Source: DASWHX01 sp036397995 (lineage in GTDB: Bacteria; Bacteroidota; Bacteroidia; Cytophagales; Cyclobacteriaceae). From it: a stretch of DNA of 6,859 nt. Each line of letters opens with the position of its first letter. Position 1 is the stretch's first letter. Positions 1 to 5,384 of this stretch are shown piece by piece. A model generated the notes under the pieces. The model was not told where the DNA came from. It saw only the letters and a program-made list of their open reading frames with translations, and made no database searches. Position numbers and translations under genes: made by a program. The stretch is taken from assembly GCA_036397995.1 (NCBI GenBank), contig DASWHX010000060.1:1-6859 (forward strand). Direction: 5' to 3'.

Positions 1-105
1 CGAGGAGCAAATTCCTATGCGCGAGGAGCAAATTCCTATGAACGAGGAGCAAAAACCCTCGAGCGAGGAGGTAAAACCCTCGACCGAGGGGGTCAGACCC
101 CCTCG
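1..105. repeat. Five 21-bp tandem repeats, partly palindromic, cut by left edge
   Basis: Five units start at 1, 22, 43, 64 and 85, each opening with cgagg. A sixth cgagg at 106 starts a unit that then diverges. Units 1 and 2 are identical over the first 19 bases. Units 3 and 4 end in cctcg, so each can fold as cgagg paired with cctcg. Unit 5 (85-105) is a perfect inverted repeat, with ten-base arms cgagggggtc and gaccccctcg around a single a. The array is more GC-rich than the flanking sequence. The period is seven codons, so one frame reads as heptapeptides such as NEEQKPS, but the palindromic design argues for a DNA or RNA structural element. It resembles REP-like intergenic elements in style; that is inference. 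Its leftward extent cannot be seen. Confidence 0.8.
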
Positions 106-349
106 CGAGGCGCCTGGCTGGCTGGAAACGGCGTTTTTTAATTCATGCTTATTACCATGCTGGCACGCGATTGCATCAATTGCATCGTCAAGCCGATGAA
201 CCTTGCATTTGTAATGGTTTCATTCTACAAAACCATCAAGTTTTCCTGCTTCCCGTCCTTTTAGATGTGCCACACTTTTGCTGACATTGAAAATCAATCA
301 ATTTTCACCCAAAATAAAAAGTGGAAGGCTACATGATAATAGCATTTTA
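106..349. other. Non-coding stretch between repeat array and recombinase remnant
   Basis: I see no convincing gene here. An open frame running through the repeat array to 199 on the plus strand has no recognisable domain and is probably fortuitous. Two small inverted repeats are present. The first is atggttt/aaaccat at 214-220 and 230-236, with a nine-base loop and no T tract. The second is tgaaaat/attttca at 288-294 and 301-307, with a six-base spacer. Composition shifts from GC-rich at the left to AT-rich after about 240, which suggests a junction between sequences of different origin. Confidence 0.5.
288..307. repeat. Inverted repeat with 7-bp arms and 6-bp spacer
   Basis: The arms tgaaaat and attttca match perfectly around the spacer caatca, and the match does not extend outward. 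It lies about 43 bp beyond the stop codon of the recombinase remnant. Tyrosine recombinases bind inverted arms separated by 6-8 bp, so an old recombination core is conceivable. The arms are short and AT-only apart from one base pair, so chance is a strong alternative. Confidence 0.3.
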
Positions 350-539
350 TTACAAATCATCAAAGGGGCGATTTATCTTCTTGAAACTATAATCAGCCAC
401 ATGCGCATAAATCTCCGTGGTACTGCCGCTATTATTCCCTAAAATTTTCGAATAACCTTAAATCGGTTCCGTTTTCAAGTAAATGCGTCCCGTAAGAATG
501 CCGCAACCAATGTAAAGTCACCTGAACTGAAATTATTTC
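350..539 (-). pseudogene. Tyrosine recombinase (phage integrase family), C-terminal remnant with frameshift
   Basis: Read on the minus strand, this is the last third of a tyrosine recombinase catalytic domain. The first frame (about 539-450) gives HWLRHSYGTHLLENGTDLR, the box II block containing the HxxR active-site arginine (codon 501-503). The reading then moves to another frame near 449. It continues as KILGNNSGSTTEIYAHVADY followed by SFKKINRPFDDL, ending at a stop codon at 350-352. The tyrosine in IYAHV (codon 407-409) matches the catalytic nucleophile. The usual LGH histidine is Asn here (434-436). An in-frame stop at 540-542 closes the upstream side, and the catalytic N-terminal half is absent, with a different gene starting at 576. 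The 3' end looks original, with the C-terminal pattern typical of Bacteroidota recombinases. The gene is dead: truncated, frameshifted and missing an active-site residue. It could derive from a phage, a conjugative element or an integron-like array. Confidence 0.85.
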
Positions 540-575
540 TTAAATTACCCTTCAGAATTTATCCCGATTAACAAT

Positions 576-1994
576 ATGAAACTCCAGACCTGTTTTCTTC
601 TGTTCTTTACCTTTATCTCTTGTTCAAATCCGCCTGAAGCCGAAAGTTTTCTAAACCCTGAAATTGATGCGCTCTTTTCGGAATGGAACTCACAAGGCAG
701 CCCCGGTTGCGCGCTTGCTGTAATTCAAAATGGGGAAATTATTTACAAAAAAGGGTACGGCATGGCCGACCTCGAACATAATATCCCCATCCAGCCATCA
801 ACGGTTTTTTACTGTGGCTCGGTTTCCAAACAATTTGTTACACTAAGTATTTTACTTCTGGAAGAACAAGGCAAACTGAATCTCGATGATGATATCCGCA
901 AGTATTTTACCGACTTCCCCGACTATGGGGACACTATAACGATTCGCAATCTCATCCATCACACCAGTGGCATCCGGGATTATCTTACGCTTTGGGACCT
1001 GACCGGAAGGGATTACCTGGATCATATTAGTAAGCATGAAGTGTATGAGCTGATCAAAAGACAAAAGGAACTGAACTTTGTGCCGGGCGATCGCTATCTC
1101 TATAGCAACAGTTGTTACTTCATGCTTGCGGAACTGGTAAAAATGATTTCCGGTGAAACGCTTAAAGACTTCGCTGCCAAAAATATCTTTGAACCTCTTG
1201 AAATGACCAATTCACATTTTCATGATAATTACCGGCACCTGATCCCAAATCGCGCCTTTAGTTATGCCGCTGATGGGGCGAGTTACAGCAATCTCATTAT
1301 GCGTTTCGACCAGGTAGGCAGCGGTGGCCTTTATTCAAGTGTTGAAGATTTGTTTTTGTGGGATCAGAATTTCTATCACAACAAACTGGGTAAGGGATCG
1401 CAGAGTTTGATTGATAAAATGCACGAAGAGGGAACATTGAATTCCGGTGCAAGCGCAGGATATGCTTTCGCGCTGGTAAATGGCAATTACCGCGGACTTC
1501 GGACGGTAAGTCATACGGGTTCGCTGGCAGGGTACCGGGCTGTACTGACTCGATTTCCTGATGAACACTTTTCTGTTATCATCCTCAGTAACCTGGCTTC
1601 ATTTAATCCCGCCAGAAAAGCGGAGGAAGTCGCGGAGATTTACCTGGAAGATAAGATGATTAATGAGAGTGATAGTGGGAGTGAAGTTGAGGGTGAGAGT
1701 GGGAGTGAGGTAGAAGAGAATACTCCCGAAATAACTGACTTGCTGATTTTTCAAGGCAGGTATTTCAGTGAAGAACTGGAAGTGTATTATACGCTTTCAT
1801 CCGAAGAAAATAAACTATTTTTTGCTATTGGAAATCTTGAACCCCGGCCATTAGTTCCCGCAGGGAAAGATCGTTTTTCCGGCGAAGATGGATACCCGGA
1901 TTTCAGGTTTCAGAAGAATTCACAGGGATTAGTGAAAGGTTTCGTTTTAGACGCGGGTAGAGTTACGAATTTGAAATTCACCAAGGTGGATTAG
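576..1994 (+). CDS. Serine hydrolase lipoprotein, class C beta-lactamase/PBP4* family
   Basis: This 472-residue protein carries the three active-site motifs of the beta-lactamase-type serine hydrolase fold (Pfam Beta-lactamase family). SVSK at 82-85 supplies the nucleophile Ser82 and Lys85, YSN lies at 176-178, and HTG at 313-315 replaces the KTG box, as is common in this group. The conserved HHTSGIRDY stretch is at 128-136. The N-terminus is a lipoprotein signal (hydrophobic 7-14, lipobox FISC, Cys16), so the enzyme is probably membrane-anchored outside the cytoplasm. An acidic Ser/Gly/Glu linker (about 363-382) joins the catalytic domain to a C-terminal beta-rich domain (about 387-472) like those that follow many such hydrolases. 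Members act as D-Ala-D-Ala peptidases, esterases or D-amino acid amidases; the substrate cannot be told from sequence, and drug resistance should not be assumed. The ATG start directly precedes the signal peptide. No clear promoter was found. It appears to be monocistronic. Confidence 0.93.
   Translation: MKLQTCFLLFFTFISCSNPPEAESFLNPEIDALFSEWNSQGSPGCALAVIQNGEIIYKKGYGMADLEHNIPIQPSTVFYCGSVSKQFVTLSILLLEEQGKLNLDDDIRKYFTDFPDYGDTITIRNLIHHTSGIRDYLTLWDLTGRDYLDHISKHEVYELIKRQKELNFVPGDRYLYSNSCYFMLAELVKMISGETLKDFAAKNIFEPLEMTNSHFHDNYRHLIPNRAFSYAADGASYSNLIMRFDQVGSGGLYSSVEDLFLWDQNFYHNKLGKGSQSLIDKMHEEGTLNSGASAGYAFALVNGNYRGLRTVSHTGSLAGYRAVLTRFPDEHFSVIILSNLASFNPARKAEEVAEIYLEDKMINESDSGSEVEGESGSEVEENTPEITDLLIFQGRYFSEELEVYYTLSSEENKLFFAIGNLEPRPLVPAGKDRFSGEDGYPDFRFQKNSQGLVKGFVLDAGRVTNLKFTKVD
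1674..1715 (+). repeat. In-frame 24-bp purine-rich direct repeat in the hydrolase linker
   Basis: The segment 1674-1691 (agtgggagtgaagttgag) recurs at 1698-1715 (agtgggagtgaggtagaa), so SGSEVE is encoded twice, eight residues apart. The whole linker is strongly purine-biased on the plus strand, unlike the rest of the gene. It looks like a recent in-frame duplication in a spacer between domains. Confidence 0.75.
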
Positions 1995-1998
1995 AATA

Positions 1999-2050
1999 GT
2001 GAAACAGTGAACAGTGAAACAGTGAGCAGTGAAACAGTGAGCAGTGAGCA
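1999..2050. repeat. Tandem repeat of 15 bp (3 copies) plus a 7-bp partial unit
   Basis: Three units of gtgaaacagtgagca or a one-base variant lie at 1999-2013, 2014-2028 and 2029-2043, followed by gtgagca at 2044-2050. Each unit is built from the submotifs gtgaaac/gtgagca, about 7-8 bp each. It begins four bases after the hydrolase stop codon and fills the gap to the convergent minus-strand gene that ends at 2079. A weak hairpin attcc/ggaat follows at 2051-2067 without a T tract, so no confident terminator can be called. Copy number in such repeats often varies between strains. Confidence 0.8.
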
Positions 2051-2078
2051 ATTCCCTGTGAAGGAATAATAGCATCAG

Positions 2079-2411
2079 TCAATCAACCGGGTCATGATCT
2101 GAAATCGAATCAAAATCACCCAAGAATTTTTCTGATTCGGTGAATTGTTCGCAGCGTTGATCGAGCTTTTCAAATTCATCTGAAAATCGCTTTCTGAAAT
2201 TATCGCGGTCATTCCTGGTTTTCCAAAAGTCAACAGTGATAAACCTGTTGGGATTTGTGGTATCCCGGTGAAGATTGGTTTTAATATAACCGCCGGCTTT
2301 TCTGAATAATTGTACCCAGTCACCCTCAGGACCATAGGCCGTAATGAATTCACTCAGAAAATTATCTTTCACCAAATACTCCCAAATGTAGGTGAAGTTT
2401 TTTTTCGACAT
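2079..2411 (-). CDS. Small ABM-like (dimeric alpha-beta barrel) protein
   Basis: This 110-residue protein has the pattern of antibiotic biosynthesis monooxygenase (ABM)-like single-domain proteins. It starts with a beta strand (FTYIWEYLV, 6-14) and a helix ending in the motif AYGPEGDWVQLFRKAGGY (25-42). A strand RFITVDFW (56-63) and a Phe/Glu-rich helix (about 66-90) follow. ABM-fold proteins usually work as dimers in the cytoplasm; some are monooxygenases or haem-degrading enzymes, but many have no known activity, and no catalytic residue stands out here. No signal peptide is present. The ATG lies 11 bp after the stop codon of the upstream glycosyltransferase gene on the same strand, so the two are probably co-transcribed, although a functional link is not obvious. 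The acidic C-terminus (DFDSISDHDPVD) is an extension beyond the fold. I am sure of the gene, fairly sure of the fold, and have no view on its reaction. Confidence 0.8.
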   Translation of the reverse strand: MSKKNFTYIWEYLVKDNFLSEFITAYGPEGDWVQLFRKAGGYIKTNLHRDTTNPNRFITVDFWKTRNDRDNFRKRFSDEFEKLDQRCEQFTESEKFLGDFDSISDHDPVD

Positions 2412-2422
2412 AATTCAGAGGA

Positions 2423-3739
2423 TTATTCTTTGGCAATCATTTCCTTTTTTCCCCGCAAAATTCCTTTAGCAAGAGCAACTGCAAGAATTACGGCTCCAAA
2501 GAAAGGTAATGAAAAGGCCTGGGAAATTCGTGGAGAAACCATAATTAATGTAGCGGCGATAATTAATGCCTGCAGCATCATCTTGCGATTGAGATCCTGG
2601 TATTCCCTGGCTCGAATGTAATATACAGCGGCTCCAAAAGCTAGTATCATTACTACATAATGGTTGATCCAGGAAATGGGAGAGAGGAACAAGGTGGCGA
2701 TCATCACCAGGCTGAGTTCCAGGGGAAGCCGGGGATCTTTTCTGTCACCTAATGGTGTGCGGCAAATCCATGCCAGCACGATAAGGATGGCGACATTTAA
2801 TGATTTTACGATAATGCCGGCGGTTTCATGAGGTATTCTTACGATGTTGATGTAAAAATTCTCAATTCCGCCCCCGGCAGGAGTCTCTGTAAAGAATCGG
2901 TGAAAGGCAGCGCTTAATGACTGGTTCGTGTGGCGAAACCCGGCAATTCCTTCCGCGCTTGCACCGTCGGAAACGAAACTCCCCACCATCATTACCCAGG
3001 ATTGCATCACATCGTAGTAATACGTAAACCCCATCACAACAGGTAAAACCATAAACCAGCAGATTGCCCCGCCAATAGCAGCCCAGAGAACCACCCGCCA
3101 TGCTCCTTTATAAGCGAAGTAAACAACAAAAAGCCCGGGTGTTAATTTTATCGCCGTAGCCATACCCAGCAGCAACCCGGCCTGTACATCTTTCTTATCG
3201 GCAAAACGGGCAATTGCAAAAGCGACCAGGGAGAAAATAAGAATATTCACCTGGGCTGTTTCCAGGTTTGTGATTATCTGAATGGATCCCAGGGCCAGCG
3301 GAATCGACCACAACAATGGATTTACTTGTCCTGTTTCTCCGGAAAGTCTGCTAACACCCATCGCCACCGACTTACCGGCATACACGACCAGAACAATACT
3401 AAACCAAAACCAAATGGAGGCTCCAATTACAAGTGGAAAAATAGCAACAGGCGCATAAACCAAACCAAAGAAGGGTGGGTACTTTCCTATAGATGTGCTT
3501 TCAAAAGCATATTCCTTATAAATATTAATGCGGTCGAAGATGAGATCCTGGCTGAACCCCGTAAAGTCATCGTACTGACTGCCATGACCGCGGTTGGCCC
3601 GCAGCACCATATTCACCCAAAGACCAATGATTATAAGTCCGAGAATAATGGCCATCCGCTTTCTGAACCTTTGCCCTTCCGGTCCGGCGGCGGTAAGCAG
3701 GGTCCAGAATTGAATAGCTAATTCTTTGATTCGTTTCAT
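2423..3739 (-). CDS. Integral membrane glycosyltransferase, GT87-type (DUF2029)
   Basis: A 438-residue polytopic membrane protein with roughly ten hydrophobic segments and the landmarks of family GT87, which transfers mannose or similar sugars from polyprenyl-phosphate donors on the outer face of the membrane. An acidic pair DDF (57-59) follows the first membrane segment, where GT-C enzymes hold their catalytic Asp. Further on come KYPPFFGLVYAP (86-97), NLETAQVNIL (158-167), AIKLTPGLFVVYF (196-208), NQSL (272-275) and SPISWINHYVVM (353-364), all in the expected order. The length is usual for the family. Reading from a TTG at 3748 would add only three residues, so the ATG at 3739 is preferred; it lies 37 bp from a good -7 box. 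It leads a two-gene unit with the ABM-like gene and diverges from the lipoprotein gene at 3801. The acceptor glycan is unknown. Confidence 0.88.
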   Translation of the reverse strand: MKRIKELAIQFWTLLTAAGPEGQRFRKRMAIILGLIIIGLWVNMVLRANRGHGSQYDDFTGFSQDLIFDRINIYKEYAFESTSIGKYPPFFGLVYAPVAIFPLVIGASIWFWFSIVLVVYAGKSVAMGVSRLSGETGQVNPLLWSIPLALGSIQIITNLETAQVNILIFSLVAFAIARFADKKDVQAGLLLGMATAIKLTPGLFVVYFAYKGAWRVVLWAAIGGAICWFMVLPVVMGFTYYYDVMQSWVMMVGSFVSDGASAEGIAGFRHTNQSLSAAFHRFFTETPAGGGIENFYINIVRIPHETAGIIVKSLNVAILIVLAWICRTPLGDRKDPRLPLELSLVMIATLFLSPISWINHYVVMILAFGAAVYYIRAREYQDLNRKMMLQALIIAATLIMVSPRISQAFSLPFFGAVILAVALAKGILRGKKEMIAKE

Positions 3740-3764
3740 CAACGCCAATTTCTAATTGTTTTTT

Positions 3765-3772
3765 TACCTTTG
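3765..3772 (+). promoter_or_regulatory. Bacteroidota -7 box for the lipoprotein gene at 3801
   Basis: TACCTTTG matches the Bacteroidota sigma-factor consensus TAnnTTTG exactly and lies 28 bp before the ATG at 3801. This implies a start of transcription near 3779 and a leader of about 20 bases. No TTG is found at the expected -33 spacing, so the upstream half is weak. Confidence 0.6.
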
Positions 3773-3775
3773 GGG

Positions 3776-3809
3776 CAAAGTTATTTATTCTGAAGTAAAA
3801 ATGATCAAA
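3776..3809 (-). promoter_or_regulatory. Bacteroidota promoter for the GT87/ABM unit
   Basis: On the minus strand TAACTTTG (3783-3776) matches TAnnTTTG exactly. A TTTG at 3809-3806 lies 22 bp upstream, at the long end of the accepted spacing. The predicted transcript would start near 3769 and run into the ATG at 3739. The -33 element falls inside the first codons of the divergent lipoprotein gene. Confidence 0.6.
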
Positions 3810-4400
3810 AGGAAATTAACCAAGGCAATTTTATTGATTATTGTTTTTTCAGCGTGCAGTCTGGACAAACCCAAATATTCTGAAAATGTGGTAAAAGATT
3901 TTAACCTCGGGTGGTGGAGTGATACCCGGCATACCGCACTTTTTCTAAACAACGATCACACGGAATATGGGGGACGGGAAATTGTGCCTGAAACTGTCGC
4001 GGAGATTGGATACAATCAGGATTTCATAATTGTAAAACAACACCCGAATATGTTCAAGGAAATAGAAGATCGGGTTTTGAGTAATGAGACTGAAACCGGA
4101 TATGAAATAAAGAACGCCGCTGATACGGTTTACCTTCCTGAAGAATTTGTGTTTTCTGAAAACGGGAGTTTATATCTCAAAAAGCAAGGAAGGGATGAAT
4201 TAGATTATTTATTTCCCTACAGGGATGTTACCTATTATTATATCATCGATATCCGGAATTACAGGCTTAGGTTCTGGGCCATGGATGGAAATGTTTTCAG
4301 GTTTGATAATGAAATTGATTTTCAGATGAAACGCCTTCAGCTGGCAATTCCCGATGAAGTAACGTTCACCCACGTTGACATTTCTGATGAATCAGAGTAG
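3801..4400 (+). CDS. Lipoprotein of unknown function
   Basis: A 199-residue predicted lipoprotein: a positively charged start (MIKRKLTK), a hydrophobic stretch (9-16), the lipobox FSAC with Cys19, then a mature domain of about 180 residues. That domain is rich in alternating hydrophobic and charged residues, suggesting a mostly beta structure. Recognisable stretches are VAEIGYNQDFIIVKQHP (66-82) and VTYYYIIDI (143-151). These recall small Bacteroidota/Firmicutes lipoproteins of the DUF3997 type, but I cannot confirm that. Starting at the ATG at 3801 puts the signal peptide at the N-terminus; an upstream TTG in the same frame would run through the promoter and is rejected. It diverges from the glycosyltransferase unit, with a 61-bp shared control region, and ends six bases from the convergent SprB-repeat gene. 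No function is proposed. Confidence 0.85.
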   Translation: MIKRKLTKAILLIIVFSACSLDKPKYSENVVKDFNLGWWSDTRHTALFLNNDHTEYGGREIVPETVAEIGYNQDFIIVKQHPNMFKEIEDRVLSNETETGYEIKNAADTVYLPEEFVFSENGSLYLKKQGRDELDYLFPYRDVTYYYIIDIRNYRLRFWAMDGNVFRFDNEIDFQMKRLQLAIPDEVTFTHVDISDESE

Positions 4401-4408
4401 TTCTACTC
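4395..4408. terminator. Short palindrome between convergent stop codons
   Basis: gagtag and ctactc form a perfect six-base inverted repeat around tt. It covers the TAG stop of the plus-strand gene (4398-4400) and reaches into the minus-strand stop (4407-4409). Neither strand has a T tract after it, so it is at best a weak bidirectional terminator. Confidence 0.3.
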
Positions 4409-5210
4409 AGTTATTCATGGCGCCATCATCGACCCAGCAGGCAATCATTGATATTTGATCTTCAGTTAATTGTTGCGCGCCGGCCGGTGGCATTTCCCTT
4501 GCACCGGTTCTGCTTTTTATTCTTTGGGCGTTTTGCTGAACAGTGGCAAGATCAGTCCAGTTAGGCAGTCCGCTGTTTCCATCGTGGCACCCGGAAAGGG
4601 CGCAGCGTGTATTAATAATAGGCAGAATATGCTGCATCCAGCTTGCGGTAGATAACAGCCTGTGGGAAACGGATGTTTCGCATCCTTCAGCATCCATTAC
4701 GGTTACCGTATAATTACCTGGTGCCAGATTGGTAAAGCTTTCCGAATCCTGAAAAGCCGAGTTACCAATTTTGTACATATAACCGGGAGTACCACCGATC
4801 GCGGAAATATCTAAACTTCCTGATGTTTGCCCGCAACCTGTCTTTGTGCTTGAAACAGTTGCTTCCAACGTAGTTTCATCCTGAACGATTACAGACACGG
4901 ACGCGGTGCACCCGTTATCATCCCGGATAGTTATTGTATAATTTCCGGAAGTCAGTTGGGTAAAATTACCCAACGCTTGAAAATCAACTCCATTTAAACT
5001 GAACATGTACGGTTCCATTCCGCCCGATCCTGACACTGAAAGACTTCCATCGGGCTGGCCACACATTGAATTTGTGGTGGACGTCTCCATAAGCGATAGA
5101 CCGGATACCGCGCAATTAATCCCGGGATCCTCCGAAGAATCACAAGCAAAGAAAATAAAAACAAATAGCAATACGCTGGCCTTACTAAGCAGAATTCCAA
5201 GTGGTTTCAT
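4407..5210 (-). CDS. Lipoprotein with two SprB-like repeats and a C-terminal cytochrome c-like domain (CX4CH)
   Basis: A 267-residue predicted lipoprotein with a hydrophobic signal (11-21) and FFAC lipobox, Cys23. Two SprB-type repeats follow, at about 48-110 and 124-186. Each has the order CGQxxGSLxxS, GG, YM, a Phe, then GNYTxT, D and GCxxSV. Their cysteines lie exactly 76 residues apart (50 to 126, 101 to 177), indicating tandem duplication. The C-terminal part (about 189-267) looks like a small cytochrome c: CALSGCH at 203-209 gives a CX4CH haem-attachment motif, and REMPP (Met240) offers an axial ligand. The family's closing pattern LTEDQISMIACWVDDGA follows. Similar modules occur in Bacteroidota surface lipoproteins, usually with plain CXXCH or this longer spacing. 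The protein probably sits on the outer membrane and may carry one haem, but electron partners are unknown. SprB repeats in this phylum occur in gliding adhesins and other secreted proteins. It is convergent with the lipoprotein gene at 3801. Confidence 0.88.
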   Translation of the reverse strand: MKPLGILLSKASVLLFVFIFFACDSSEDPGINCAVSGLSLMETSTTNSMCGQPDGSLSVSGSGGMEPYMFSLNGVDFQALGNFTQLTSGNYTITIRDDNGCTASVSVIVQDETTLEATVSSTKTGCGQTSGSLDISAIGGTPGYMYKIGNSAFQDSESFTNLAPGNYTVTVMDAEGCETSVSHRLLSTASWMQHILPIINTRCALSGCHDGNSGLPNWTDLATVQQNAQRIKSRTGAREMPPAGAQQLTEDQISMIACWVDDGAMNN

Positions 5211-5231
5211 AGGTTACAAGGTGTTTGGACT

Positions 5232-5239
5232 AAAAGTTA
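5232..5239 (-). promoter_or_regulatory. Possible -7 box for the SprB-cytochrome gene
   Basis: On the minus strand TAACTTTT matches TAnnTTTG at all but the final base and lies 21 bp before the ATG at 5210, a leader length like those of the other promoters here. No TTG lies at the right distance upstream, so this is tentative. Confidence 0.35.
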
Positions 5240-5384
5240 TCCTTTCATCAAAATTCATACTAATCATCAGTGTTTAAACATATATTTCTAAAATTAATCC
5301 CTATTGGGCTAATTTTTTTGAAAGGATAGGTGATTTTTTAACGCCTGGCCCTTAATTTAATGTAAAATCTAATCTACTAAACCC

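Noticed and set aside
1..105. CRISPR array or integron attC sites
   Set aside because: The 21-bp units abut without spacers, and no GTTRRRY-type core is present, so neither fits despite the nearby recombinase remnant.
17..199. 60-residue protein with heptapeptide repeats
   Set aside because: It exists only because the 21-bp period is a multiple of three. It has no domain, ends in compositionally different sequence, and the units are designed as palindromes.
2051..2067. Hairpin attcc/ggaat as a terminator for the serine hydrolase
   Set aside because: Only five base pairs with a seven-base loop and no T tract.
3740..3748. TTG start giving the glycosyltransferase three extra residues
   Set aside because: An ATG at 3739 gives a normal start, and nothing supports the rarer codon.
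3756..3800. N-terminal extension of the lipoprotein gene from a TTG
   Set aside because: It would run through the -7 box and place 15 residues before a standard lipoprotein signal peptide.
5291..5319. Hairpin followed by a T tract resembling a terminator
   Set aside because: The stem (aaatta..ccc/ggg..taattt) has an internal loop. It points rightward between two divergent genes, with no plus-strand gene upstream to terminate; an AT-rich coincidence is likely.
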